A stretch of DNA of 64,000 nucleotides from positions 670,685 to 734,684 of the forward strand of contig MCFH01000026.1 of NCBI GenBank assembly GCA_002104945.1, written 5' to 3'. Positions 23,330 to 33,495 of the stretch are shown one piece after another (positions within the stretch are counted from its first letter, which is position 1; each line of letters opens with the position of its first letter). Made by a program: the position numbers and the translations under genes. This stretch comes from Piromyces finnis (Eukaryota; Neocallimastigomycota; Neocallimastigomycetes; Neocallimastigales; Neocallimastigaceae). The notes under the pieces are model-generated. The model was not told the DNA's origin. It searched no databases and saw nothing but the letters and a program-made list of their open reading frames with translations.

Positions 23330-24919
23330 TGATAAGTGTTTAATATTATCTTAATTTATAATTAAATAATTATAAATGTGAAGATATTAACTGGATTTAA
23401 AACAAATTCAGATAATATCTATAATTAATTAAACATAATAATTAGAATTAAATAATCCCAATAATTATTTTAAAACACCTTTAAAAGTCACCTTTTAAAT
23501 TTTGGTTCAGTGAAAGGGTTATGATTTCAAAAAATTTAATATCAATACACTATAACCCTTAACCAAAAATAAACAAACACGAAACAAGGTGTAACTCGCC
23601 AAAAACGATCGCTACGGCTATAAGTACTACGGCTATCAAACCAGGTTTATTAGAAAGCTTAAGGAAAAAGCTACATTTTGGTACAATCGCGGTCCTTCTA
23701 ACAGGTCATTTAAGGAAGATATGATCATTCGAAGATTTTAATAAGTAAATTAAAATTAATATGATATCAAGTATGGATCATAGACATTTCTTATGACTTG
23801 ACGAAAATTAAAAAGATATCAATAGAAATTCTAATTATATTAATTTAATTAATGATAGTGACTGTTACTAAAAATAGAACTAAACCATTTAGGTGTAACG
23901 GTTAACATTTATAAATTAAATAATTTTAATTATTATAAAATAGGTTAATGGATCAAGTGTTTAAATGATTAATCATATGTTTATTTTATTTTATGTCATG
24001 ACAAAACAAACAAACAAACAAACAAACAATCTTATTATATTATTAACATATTACATGTAATACTTTATTTTTATCAATTTAATAATCTGAACAAAGAATA
24101 TAAAATAGAATGAATTGAATTCGATTTTAATTCTTTGTAAAGATTATAGTTATAATCTTAATTATATAGTTATTAAATATATTATCATTTATATTATTAT
24201 TAATAAATAAATAAAATTTTATAAAAAAGTTATTCTAAAGAATAAATATTAATTTCTCATTTGGAAGTTTAAAGGGTTATTTTATATTTAAATTTAATTT
24301 CTTAAAAACATATTTACTATATAATTGATAACATTCTGACCTGGCCGCATAACCAAATCCAAAAACTTAACAATAAAAGTGATAATATTCTTATCAATTT
24401 ATATAAAAAAAAAGATTTAAAATAAATTTTTATTATAAAGTTATTTGAAATATTTTAATTCGACATAACGATTATTAACAAAATATAAAAGTTATGTTTT
24501 AAAAACACAATTTTAAAATATATTTTTGAATCAACTCTTTATTTAATACATTTATTAAAAGTATTGATTGATTTTTAAATTAGGAAATAATTACATGTAT
24601 TTATAATTTTCTTTCTGTTTTAACTTTTTAAAATAAAATATTAATATGTTTTAAAATAATAATGAATAATAAATAAAAGAAACAATTTATTTTAAAGTAA
24701 TTAATTTAATTAATATAACACTATTTTACTATTTAAAATGTTATTTATACTATGTTTATTTTATAACAAAAATATAATTTAAACTGAGTTTTAATAAATA
24801 ATTTTTATACTTTTAATTAAACATTTAAATATTATTATTATTTATTATTTATTTTTAAGTTGTTTTGAGGGTTAGTTTATATCAAGATTATAATTTCATA
24901 TTTATTAATTCCAATTTAT
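23330..24919 (-). repeat. 3' LTR of the outer element, interrupted
   Basis: Parts 23,330-23,376 and 24,373-24,919 together match 35,422-36,014. The sense start TGATATAAATTGG follows a purine tract AAAGAAGGGAGAAA (24,920-24,935). Promoter-like TATAAATACATGTAAT on the minus strand near 24,590. Confidence 0.88.
23377..24372. repeat. Solo LTR nested in an LTR, TSD ATAAA
   Basis: A 996-bp insert with TG...CA ends (TGTGAAGATATTAAC ... AACTTAACA), flanked by ATAAA at 23,372-23,376 and 24,373-24,377. The uninterrupted sister LTR at 35.4 kb shows the empty site. It holds a GC-richer block 23,585-23,720 with a short open frame (about 45 codons; YGYKYYGYQTRF then FKEDMIIRRF) not seen elsewhere in the window, and an (AAAC)n microsatellite at 24,002-24,029. 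No relative found in the window. Confidence 0.85.
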
Positions 24920-24936
24920 ATCAATTTCTCCCTTCT

Positions 24937-26523
24937 TTAAGAATGAACTTCGTCCCTTGAAGTTCCTAAAGATTCCTCTCTTATTGTGTAGGGATAGATG
25001 TTTTTGATATGAACGTTTCTTGCTAATAGTTTTCCGGTTTGTGGGTCTTCTAAAACGACAGTATTGTATTGTGGTTTCTTTACAACTTTGAATGGTCCAT
25101 AAAAATAGGGTTGCAGTTTAGTTCTATTGATTAATTTTATCATTACGTAATCTCCTTCTTTATATTTCTTTTTAAGTGCTTTGGAAAATCCAATTCGATG
25201 TTCCCAGTATTTATTTGCGTAATCAGAGTATTCCATTGCTTCTTTTACCCATTTGTAGTGTCTTAAAAATCTTCTAAAATTGTACTCTTCTTCAGTTTCT
25301 TGTGGTTCTTTATATAAGTCTGGAAACATAATTTCCATAGGCCACGTATCTCGTCTTCCATATAATAATTCGAAGCTACTAAACTTTGTTTTAGTGCTTT
25401 TTGTGGTTCTTAGTGCCCATAATACTGATGGTAGGCACTCATCCCAATCCTGTTCATCTTCTATTAACATTCTTAATATCTTACCTATTTCCCGATTGCG
25501 ATTTTCTATCATTCCATTTGAAGGTGGGTGATGTGGTGATACATAGTGCACCCATGATCCGTATAAATCTATCATCATCTTAGTTACGTCCGAAATAAAA
25601 GGACTTCCATTATCAGTTATTATTAATTCTGGTGGACCATGTCGAGATATTACTTCTGTTAAAAATTTAATAATTTCTTCTGATTTAGTATTTGGGATTG
25701 CTTTGGCTTCAGGCCATTTTGTGAAATAATCTACTAAAGTTATTATGTAACTATTACCTGATCTGGTAGTTGGAAGTGGACCGATTATATCTAGTCCAAC
25801 TCTTGTAAATGGTTTTTCCACTGGTGTGATATGGTCTTCTGTATATTTTGGTTGTGGTTTTGGTCTGAAGAGTTGACATTTCCTGCATGATTTTATCCAC
25901 ATTTTTACATCGTTCCATATTCCAGGCCAATAATACGAATCCATAATTCTTCTAGTAGTTTTATCTGAACCTTCATGTCCTATGTTGTGTGCTCTGTTTA
26001 TAATGTCTTTTTTATCACTCTCATTCTGTATAACTTTCAAAAACTTATCGTCTTTTACAAAATATAATGTATTGTCTAAAACTTTATAATTTTTATTAAA
26101 ATATTTAATTATACCTTCTGGGATATCTAAATCTTTTGGATTAATGTCATTCAAGATAGCGTTGATACTATTTATAATACCTTCATTTCCTTTTGATGGT
26201 AGTCTTGATAAGGCATCTGCAAATACATTTCTTTTTCCTTTTTCGTATTTTATTGAAATATTGTATTTATTTATTTCTTCTATCCATCTTGCAATTCTTC
26301 CTTTAGTTGGTACATTTTTGTTGAAAAATCCAATTAATGGTTTGTGGTCAGTGATGAAAATGGTTTCATTTTTATTACTAATAATATATGGACTAAACTT
26401 TTTTAAACAGTAAATTAAAGCTAAACCTTCTAATTCTGTTACTGAATAATTTTCTTCACATGGCTTTAAAGACCTGCTTACACAATAAATTGGATGTTCC
26501 AATTTATCTTCCTCCATTTGCAA
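24937..26523 (-). CDS. RNase H (C-terminal part) and integrase of the outer Ty3 element
   Basis: A 528-codon open frame, truncated at its 5' end by the nested chromovirus. The start codon reported at 26,523 is not a true start: the frame continues into the insertion junction at 26,534, and the first half of RNase H lies beyond it at 33,296. Domains in order: RNase H (EHPIYCVSRSLK; ITDHKPLIGF), linker, integrase H2C2 zinc finger (HNIGHEGSDKTT...CRKCQLFRPK), catalytic core (GLDIIGPLP; ITDNGSPFIS; HHPPSNGMIENRNREIGK) and a GPF module (PYFYGPFKVVKK). The D, D, E triad positions are all present. No chromodomain. PPT follows at 24,920. Confidence 0.92.
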   Translation of the reverse strand: MQMEEDKLEHPIYCVSRSLKPCEENYSVTELEGLALIYCLKKFSPYIISNKNETIFITDHKPLIGFFNKNVPTKGRIARWIEEINKYNISIKYEKGKRNVFADALSRLPSKGNEGIINSINAILNDINPKDLDIPEGIIKYFNKNYKVLDNTLYFVKDDKFLKVIQNESDKKDIINRAHNIGHEGSDKTTRRIMDSYYWPGIWNDVKMWIKSCRKCQLFRPKPQPKYTEDHITPVEKPFTRVGLDIIGPLPTTRSGNSYIITLVDYFTKWPEAKAIPNTKSEEIIKFLTEVISRHGPPELIITDNGSPFISDVTKMMIDLYGSWVHYVSPHHPPSNGMIENRNREIGKILRMLIEDEQDWDECLPSVLWALRTTKSTKTKFSSFELLYGRRDTWPMEIMFPDLYKEPQETEEEYNFRRFLRHYKWVKEAMEYSDYANKYWEHRIGFSKALKKKYKEGDYVMIKLINRTKLQPYFYGPFKVVKKPQYNTVVLEDPQTGKLLARNVHIKNIYPYTIREESLGTSRDEVHS

Positions 26524-26534
26524 AAGAACACCCC

Positions 26535-26963
26535 TGTAAAGAAATGTGTTCTTAACAATAAAAAATTTATAACAATTTACTAAAATAACTTAGTAAATAT
26601 AAAACACTTTTATCTTACTGTTAATTATTAATATTTAAAATTATTATTAAAAACACACAAATTTTAACTTAATAGGTTAGTGTTTAACAATAATTTATTA
26701 ATTAATAAAAACTCAATTTTTTTTAAATTTAGAAAAATCCACTCGTATTTATATAAAAATTTTTAAAATTAATCTAAAAGATTTTTTACAACTTAAATTT
26801 CTTAACCAATCAAAGAATTTCGAGTTGATAAAAAATCAAAATAAAAAAAATTAAAATAAAAATAAAAAAAAAGTAATTTAGAAGTCTCGAACTCAAGACA
26901 TTCGGACCAAAGTCTTAGTTACTAACCACTAAGACAATTTCTTTATTTCTATGATTCGTTACA
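26535..26963 (-). repeat. 3' LTR (LTR-B) of the intact chromovirus
   Basis: Sense TGTAACGAATCATAG ... ATTTCTTTACA. Landmarks on the plus strand: tRNA-like A/B-box module 26,881-26,937, TATA-like TATAAATACGAGTG (minus) near 26,745, predicted RNA start GAGTTTTTAT (minus) near 26,710. Confidence 0.96.
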
Positions 26964-26976
26964 TGGCCCTCCTCGA
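26964..26976 (-). promoter_or_regulatory. Polypurine tract of the intact chromovirus
   Basis: Sense CGAGGAGGGCCA immediately precedes the 3' LTR start TGTAACG. The same CCGAATCCT-GAGGAGG context precedes LTR-A at 15,628. Confidence 0.8.
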
Positions 26977-27038
26977 GGATTCGGATACCAGACGAATCGA
27001 AAAGAACTAGACTAATTTATTAAATATTTAATTGAGTG

Positions 27039-27073
<35 letters not shown>

Positions 27074-27220
27074 TTATAAGATTTTAATTACATGAAAATA
27101 TATTTTAATATACTTAAACTAAAATTAAGAAATAATTTAATTTTTTAATCTCTCTTCTCTTTATCATTTACAAAAAAAAAATTAAAATCAATTATAAATA
27201 TAAATTAAAGGTTTGATATT
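26977..27220 (-). other. 3' untranslated region of the intact chromovirus
   Basis: Includes a poly-T run (27,039-27,070) and AT-rich sequence between the Gag-Pol stop and the PPT. No ORF. Confidence 0.6.
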
Positions 27221-30200
27221 TCATTTGTTTTCATTAAATTTCTTGAGTAATTCTTCACAATTGAGATTTTCTTCAGGTTCCCATGAAGCCTCGTTGATAG
27301 AGTATCCTTTCCATTTTATCAAATATTGAGTTTTTCCGTAATGTTTCCTTTTATCTAGAATTTCTTCAACTTCATACTCTTCTTCGTTGTCAACAATGAT
27401 GGGTGGCGGTGGATGTTGTGATCTTTCGAATTTATCCTTGAAATATGGTTCGAGATTGGAGACGTGGACAACAGGATGTATTTTTATTGACTTCGGAAGG
27501 TTAAGTTTAAATGAAACATCAGAGATTTTCTTTGAAATTTTAAATGGACCGAGTTTTCTTGGTTTGAATTTTTTGTTTCCTTTGTGTATAATTAAAGAAC
27601 TATCTAACCAAACCATATCTCCAACAATGAATTTTGGTGCGTCTTTCCTGAGTTTATCAGCATACTTCTTTTGGGACTCGATAGCAGCTTTTAAGTTTTC
27701 TTTAAGAGTATTAATCAAGGACTTAAAATCTTTTGTATATTCTTCTGCTCTTGGAACATTTGATTGGTCTGGAATAATTGGTGAATGTCTTGGATGGAAA
27801 CCGTAGTTTGCAAAGAATGGTGAAATTTTTGATGATTCTTGAACTGAATTATTATAACTGAATTCAGCAAGACTAAGAAAATTTTTCCAATCGGACCCTT
27901 TATAGTTTGAGAAGCATCTTAAGTATTGTTCAATAACGGAGTTTACCCTCTCCGTCTGACCATTTGATTGATGATGGAATGGAGAAGAAAACTTAAGATC
28001 AATAAAAAGGGAAGAACAAATAGATTGGAAAAATTTGGAGGTAAATTGAGAACCTCTATCAGTTATAATAGAAGAAGGTAACCCATGAAGACGAAATATA
28101 TTATCAATGAAAGCGGAAGCTGTTTCTGATGCAGAAGGAATACCTTTAAATGGGATAAGATGAATCATTTTAGTAAGACGATCGATAGTTACCAGAATAC
28201 AAGTGTAACCAGATGAAGAAGGAAGATCAGTAACAAAATCCATTGAAATAGAAGACCAAGGTCGATCGGCTATTTCAAGGGGGTTAAGGAGACCGTAAGG
28301 TTTATGATGGGAATTTTTTGAACGGCAACAGGTTTCACAAGAGCGAACGTAGTTTTTAACATCGGTTGTAAGTGAAGGCCACCAAAAATCTCTAGAAATA
28401 AGAGAAATAGTTCTTTTAATGCCAAAGTGACCAGCGGAAGGAGAATCATGACAAAGTTTAAGAATAGAGAGGCGGCATTTGGAAGGAACGTAAATGCGAT
28501 CAGCAAAAAGGAGAAAGCTATTACTTAGAGAAAATTTGTCGATTTGGGGGTGAGGAATTGGAGGCTTCCTACAATCGAGGTAATCACAAATTTTATTATA
28601 GAGTTCATCGTTATTGTATTCGGAGAGGAAAGAATCACTTATGGTAGACACTGAAGTTACAATAGCACAAAAATTTTCAGGACGTAAAACATTGAAAGGA
28701 ATATCGGATGAAGGATTTGAATTAGCGGCATAATCAGAACGACGGGAAAGAGCATCAGGTTTACCGTTAGAAGAGCCAGAACGGTAAATAATAACAAAGT
28801 TAAATTCAGAAAGAAATAGAGCCCAGCGGACAAGACGTTGAGACATCTTTTCTGGTTTCTTTTGGTAAAGGAGATTTCTATGATCCGAGTATATTTTAAA
28901 AGTAGAAGTAGAACCTTTGAGAAGGTGACGCCAAGTTTCCAGAGCTGCGACAATAGCGAGGAGTTCTTTGTCGTAAATAGGATAATTTCGTTCAGGACCA
29001 GTAAGTGAACGGGAAAAGAAAGCAACCGGATGAGTCATATTATCACTAGGAGAAACTTGAGAGAGGATTGCTCCTATAGCAAAATTACTTGAGTCGGTCT
29101 CGACAATAAATGGTAGATCTCGATTAGGAAAAATAAGAACAGGAGCAGAGACAAATAGTGACTTAAGAGTGTCAAAAGCGACTTGTGCTTCATTGGTCCA
29201 TAAAAATTTAACATTCTTCTTTAAGAGTTTATGTAATGGATGAGCAATTTTTGCGAAGTTTGGAATAAATCGTCTATAATAATTAGCGAGACCAAGAAAA
29301 GATTGAACTTCTTTAACATTGGAGGGTGTAGGCCAATTTAAAATAGAAGAAACTTTGTTAGGATCCATATGGATACCATCGGCGGAAATTCTATGACCTA
29401 AAAAATCAATAAACGGAACGAAAAATTCACATTTTTCGGGCTTTGCATAGAGGCCAGCAGATCTTAAGAGTTTTAAGACGGTTTTAACATGTTTTACATG
29501 GCTTTCGTAATCTTGGGAAAAAATGATTATATCATCAATATAAGAGAAAGCAAATTTTCCGAGAACTTCTTCTAGAACGTCATTGATGAAATGTTGAAAA
29601 ACCGCAGGAGCATTTTTCAACCCAAAAGGCATGACACAATATTCGAAATGACCCAGCTTACAGGTGAAAGCAGTTTTGTATTCGTCACCGCTTTTAATTC
29701 TGACTAAGTTATAAGCTGAACGAAGATCCAATTTAGAAAATATTTTTCCTTTTCCGAGGTGTTCTAACATATCTTGAATTAATGGAAGCGGATAAGAGTC
29801 TCGTATAGTGATTGAATTTAATTGCCGATAGTCAACACACATCCGAAGTTGACCATTTTTCTTAGGGACGAATAGAACAGGAGCACCGGCAGGTGATTTA
29901 GACTTTCTGATAAAGCCCTTACTAAGGTTTTCTTTGATATATTCCTCTAAAGCGTTAGACTCAGTTTCAGTTAGAGGATAAATTGGGCCATAAAAAAGTT
30001 TGGAATTTTCTTTTAGTTTAATCTCGCAATCATACGGACGGTGAGGAGGTAGCTTATTAGCTGATATTTCATTAAAAACATCTTGAAATTCATCAAGTTC
30101 TTTAGGTAGGAATACAGATTTTGTAGAAGATTTAAGAGTGTCGGGATTTTGATCTACATTGGTGTCATTGGATATAGAATTAATAGAATCAGCACTAGTA

Positions 30201-31579
30201 TTCGAGATTGAAACAAAAGAATTAACGGATTTCTTGGGTTCTTCGTTAGAAGAAACGAAAATAGGAAGTGCTGTTTGAGTATTAGAATTATTCAAGGAAG
30301 GGTCAATTGAATTACGAGATTGTACTGAAAATATAGGGAAAGCAGTTTCATTAGAAGTAAATGTAGAATAAGAGTGTAATGAATCACCAGAAATAGAAAC
30401 ACAATGAGAATAACAATAGTTAGAATTGAAAGTTATATCCTTTGTTGAAAAATCGATGCTTGGATTATGAAGTATCAACCAGTCAAGACCAAGTATACAA
30501 CAATACCTTGGGAGGTTTGTGACGTAGAAGTTAGTTTTGCAAACGTGATCTTTATATTTGAGATTGAGAGGTGGAGTTATACCGAAAATTGCCTGATTAC
30601 CACCAATACCAATAATTTTTGGAAGATCACAATGATCGTAATAAGGGATGGAGTTCTCTTCACAATAAGCACGATCAATTAGATTAAGTTTTGAACCTGA
30701 ATCAATAAGAATTTGGACGGAATTTTCAAAGGAAATTTTGAAGTTTGCAACAAAGTCTGAATTTTCAATAGTTCTTTGACTTGGACGAATTGGTTTAGTT
30801 GGAATGGACATAAAGGAAGTATTCGAAGATTTATCCTTCTTTTGCTTTAAAGGACAATTATCAAGTGAATGATCGGAAGAGCCACAGTACATACATAAGT
30901 TATTTTTTCTTCTTCTGTCCTTTTCAGCTTTGCTTAAAGGTCCATGAAACTTATTTTTATTAGAATTATTATTGCTTTTCTTCGGGAAATTATTATTTCT
31001 TCTAGATTTATAGTTTTCAGAATTGCTATGACCAAAGAATTTTTTGTTAACGGCGAGTCTTGAATCAATCCTAGAAGCAATAGTTTGCATAGAAGAAAGA
31101 TTCTTTGGTCCGGGAAACATCTCAATAATACGTGAAGCAACTTGGTCGACCAAACCTGCCAAAAAAGCATCCATCTTGGCTTCTTCATTCCAAGAGTAAA
31201 CATCTGCATATTTATTAAATTCCATGATGTAATCGTTGGCACGGCCGATATTCTTCTGTCTAACCCTCTTAAGCATTTGGTTAGCAAAGAAAACTTCATC
31301 ATTGTTCCCATAGAAGGTTTTTAATCTACTGACAAAAGCATCGTAGTTTAGGAGGCATTGATCATGATTTTCGATTAAGGTAGCTGCCCAATTCAAGGCA
31401 TTTCCATACAAGCGAGAGATAATGTATAAAATTTTCGTTTCATCATTTTGGTATCTCTCAGGGTAAAGAAGAAATACTAATTCTATCTTGGCCAGGAATC
31501 CTTTTAGAAATCTTTTATCCCCAGCAAATCCATCCTTCAGAGCAGCATTGTCAAAGATGTTTTGATTAATTTCATCCAT
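27221..31579 (-). CDS. Chromovirus Gag-Pol polyprotein, 1452 aa, with C-terminal chromodomain
   Basis: A single uninterrupted frame from ATG 31,579. Order: Gag capsid (residues about 1-190), CCHC knuckle [14 protein letters not shown] (about 228-241), retropepsin [13 protein letters not shown] (about 292), Ser/Asn-rich linker, RT ([14 protein letters not shown]; catalytic [11 protein letters not shown]), RNase H ([24 protein letters not shown]), integrase zinc finger (GHFGIKRT...CETCCRSK), core with D, D, E ([38 protein letters not shown]), GPF module, chromodomain ([18 protein letters not shown], near residues 1415-1435). Gag and Pol share one frame with no frameshift, as in Tf1 and many fungal chromoviruses. 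Chromodomains direct integration towards histone marks; here the targeting is inferred from family knowledge. All catalytic signatures look intact. Confidence 0.97.
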   Translation of the reverse strand: MDEINQNIFDNAALKDGFAGDKRFLKGFLAKIELVFLLYPERYQNDETKILYIISRLYGNALNWAATLIENHDQCLLNYDAFVSRLKTFYGNNDEVFFANQMLKRVRQKNIGRANDYIMEFNKYADVYSWNEEAKMDAFLAGLVDQVASRIIEMFPGPKNLSSMQTIASRIDSRLAVNKKFFGHSNSENYKSRRNNNFPKKSNNNSNKNKFHGPLSKAEKDRRRKNNLCMYCGSSDHSLDNCPLKQKKDKSSNTSFMSIPTKPIRPSQRTIENSDFVANFKISFENSVQILIDSGSKLNLIDRAYCEENSIPYYDHCDLPKIIGIGGNQAIFGITPPLNLKYKDHVCKTNFYVTNLPRYCCILGLDWLILHNPSIDFSTKDITFNSNYCYSHCVSISGDSLHSYSTFTSNETAFPIFSVQSRNSIDPSLNNSNTQTALPIFVSSNEEPKKSVNSFVSISNTSADSINSISNDTNVDQNPDTLKSSTKSVFLPKELDEFQDVFNEISANKLPPHRPYDCEIKLKENSKLFYGPIYPLTETESNALEEYIKENLSKGFIRKSKSPAGAPVLFVPKKNGQLRMCVDYRQLNSITIRDSYPLPLIQDMLEHLGKGKIFSKLDLRSAYNLVRIKSGDEYKTAFTCKLGHFEYCVMPFGLKNAPAVFQHFINDVLEEVLGKFAFSYIDDIIIFSQDYESHVKHVKTVLKLLRSAGLYAKPEKCEFFVPFIDFLGHRISADGIHMDPNKVSSILNWPTPSNVKEVQSFLGLANYYRRFIPNFAKIAHPLHKLLKKNVKFLWTNEAQVAFDTLKSLFVSAPVLIFPNRDLPFIVETDSSNFAIGAILSQVSPSDNMTHPVAFFSRSLTGPERNYPIYDKELLAIVAALETWRHLLKGSTSTFKIYSDHRNLLYQKKPEKMSQRLVRWALFLSEFNFVIIYRSGSSNGKPDALSRRSDYAANSNPSSDIPFNVLRPENFCAIVTSVSTISDSFLSEYNNDELYNKICDYLDCRKPPIPHPQIDKFSLSNSFLLFADRIYVPSKCRLSILKLCHDSPSAGHFGIKRTISLISRDFWWPSLTTDVKNYVRSCETCCRSKNSHHKPYGLLNPLEIADRPWSSISMDFVTDLPSSSGYTCILVTIDRLTKMIHLIPFKGIPSASETASAFIDNIFRLHGLPSSIITDRGSQFTSKFFQSICSSLFIDLKFSSPFHHQSNGQTERVNSVIEQYLRCFSNYKGSDWKNFLSLAEFSYNNSVQESSKISPFFANYGFHPRHSPIIPDQSNVPRAEEYTKDFKSLINTLKENLKAAIESQKKYADKLRKDAPKFIVGDMVWLDSSLIIHKGNKKFKPRKLGPFKISKKISDVSFKLNLPKSIKIHPVVHVSNLEPYFKDKFERSQHPPPPIIVDNEEEYEVEEILDKRKHYGKTQYLIKWKGYSINEASWEPEENLNCEELLKKFNENK

Positions 31580-31681
31580 TTTGACTTATTATTAGAAGCT
31601 TAGATTATTTGACTTTGACTTTTGATTATTGTTAATTGATTTAGGAAGCTTAGACTACCACTTAAACTTGAGATTATACTT

Positions 31682-31714
<33 letters not shown>

Positions 31715-32850
31715 ATGTCTTGGAATTATGAATTTTGAATTGATTTAAGTTATAATTAGAATACAAAGAAAATAATATTTTTAAGAAAATTAAAGAAAGA
31801 AAATTTAATATTGTTATTATCAAATTGAGTTACCGACCAAATTATATTTAATAGACTATTGATTAAGGGTCTTTCGTCCGATAATAGATTTTTCCGTCGC
31901 CCTATTCACGCGATCTAAGTTCCGTCACGCGCTTCAGGTTCTTACTATTACCCCTAATATGCCCCTGTTGATAAATCAATAAGGCCTGTCTATTGCTGAA
32001 ATATAATTTGTTTAACTCAAAATTGATAAGAAAAGAATATTTTAATTATCAATATTAAATTAAACAAAGCCTCCAATAAAAAATATTTTTTTTTTTTTTT
32101 TTTTTTTTTTTTAATGGAACGAATTAAAAGTAAAAGAAAAAGAGAAAGATGTTTTATTAAAAAAAGTTTTCTTCAATTATATTTATTAACTAAAATAATT
32201 TAAAAATATATGCCAAATTATATAGTGTTAGACCACCAAATATATAATTTGTTATAAACTAATATCTAAGAGTTCCTTTAGCTCTTTTTCGATAAAGTAG
32301 GTAAAGTCGAATGTTAATATCTTTCGATAATAGGAAGTAATATTGTTTAATTCTTTATAATAGCTAACTCTTGTTAGTATGAAAGAATTGAACAAATTAG
32401 TTTCCCCGTGTTTCAACTATACCTAAACGCAAAAGTATTATGGTATCAAAGTCTAACTTTTGACGCGTAGGAAGTCAATATTAGTTTATTATATAATATT
32501 TTTAAAATATTATTAAATAAATCTAATTTTCAAGAAAACTTGAAAAATAAAGTGTTTTATTAAAAACTTCGTTCCAAAAAAATAAAAAATAATTTAAAAT
32601 TTATAAAATAATTATAGTTTTTATTTTTATAAAATAACTTTGAGCGCCTCCTCCACAACTCAAGTGTTGTTACTAGCTATACTCTGTTTTTTTTTTTATA
32701 ATAAATTTTAACTATTTTATTATTTTATATTTTAATTATATATATATATTTTTTTTTAATATGTTTTAAAAGAAAAGCTTCAATAATAAAACATAAGTTT
32801 TATCTATAACTAATTCTTTAACACTAAGGTATTAAGTCTATTATTATAAA
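31580..32850 (-). other. Long Gag leader of the intact chromovirus
   Basis: About 1.27 kb non-coding between PBS and ATG, with two long poly-T/A runs (31,681-31,707; 32,086-32,112) and GC-richer patches near 31,870-31,980 and 32,430-32,470. The patch CCGTCACGCGCTTCAGG resembles 11,575-11,590 (CCTGAAGCGTGTGACGG on the plus strand) in the leader of the gag remnant, suggesting a shared leader element across families. Confidence 0.6.
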
Positions 32851-32861
32851 GGAGTTTTTAT
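32851..32861 (-). promoter_or_regulatory. Self-priming PBS of the intact chromovirus
   Basis: Sense ATAAAAACTCC directly follows the 5' LTR's terminal ACA. It is complementary over 10 bases to GAGTTTTTAT (sense) inside the LTR at 33,032-33,041, which lies about 40 nt downstream of a TATAAATA box. It does not begin with TGG as a tRNA-primed PBS would. Confidence 0.7.
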
Positions 32862-33290
32862 TGTAAAGAAATGTGTTCTTAACAATAAAAAATTTATAAC
32901 AATTTACTAAAATAACTTAGTAAATATAAAACACTTTTATCTTACTGTTAATTATTAATATTTAAAATTATTATTAAAAACACACAAATTTTAACTTAAT
33001 AGGTTAGTGTTTAACAATAATTTATTAATTAATAAAAACTCAATTTTTTTTAAATTTAGAAAAATCCACTCGTATTTATATAAAAATTTTTAAAATTAAT
33101 CTAAAAGATTTTTTACAACTTAAATTTCTTAACCAATCAAAGAATTTCGAGTTGATAAAAAATCAAAATAAAAAAAATTAAAATAAAAATAAAAAAAAAG
33201 TAATTTAGAAGTCTCAAACTCAAGACATTCGGACCAAAGTCTTAGTTACTAACCACTAAGACAATTTCTTTATTTCTATGATTCGTTACA
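32862..33290 (-). repeat. 5' LTR (LTR-B) of the intact chromovirus
   Basis: 429 bp, essentially identical to 26,535-26,963. The sense U3 start carries TAGTGGTTAGTAACTAAGAC (A-box-like) and GAGTTCGAGAC (B-box-like). TATAAATACGAGTG is the probable promoter core. Confidence 0.96.
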
Positions 33291-33295
33291 ACCCC

Positions 33296-33495
33296 CGATA
33301 CCTTTAGTTGAAGCGTCTGTTCTGACTATAAAATGTTTATTGAAATCTGGATAAATTAAAATAGGATCCACTAATAGGCAGTGTCTTAAATCTTCAAATG
33401 CGTGTTTTTATTTTTGTGAAGCACATTTATTGTATTTAGATTTTGATTTGGACGTGCAATTTTGTTTATATAGGGAGATTGCATACTCCCATCAA
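33296..33495 (-). pseudogene. Outer element: start of RNase H, with PR and RT deleted
   Basis: Minus strand encodes AFEDLRHCLL...PDFNKHFIVRTDASTKGIGG, the beginning of RNase H, which joins across the insertion to the ORF ending at 26,534. Upstream it runs within about 150 bases into the Gag stop at 33,496, so protease and RT (well over 1 kb) have been lost from the outer element. Confidence 0.85.

Larger units (their letters stand above)
26535..33290 (-). mobile_element. Full-length, apparently intact Ty3/Gypsy chromovirus, TSD ACCCC
   Basis: 6,756 bp with two 429-bp LTRs (26,535-26,963; 32,862-33,290) that differ at one position seen by eye (G at 26,889 versus A in the right copy). ACCCC duplications at 26,530-26,534 and 33,291-33,295 show the exact insertion in the outer element's RNase H. 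A single 1452-codon Gag-Pol ORF, self-complementary PBS, long leader and PPT are all present. The near-identical LTRs and open frame imply a very recent insertion that may still be competent (inference). Confidence 0.97.

Noticed and set aside
24002-24029. CRISPR-like array
   Set aside because: Simple (AAAC)n microsatellite without spacers; the host is eukaryotic.
27387-27806. Plus-strand ORF of 139 codons
   Set aside because: Antisense shadow of the chromovirus integrase tail and chromodomain region; no coding character.
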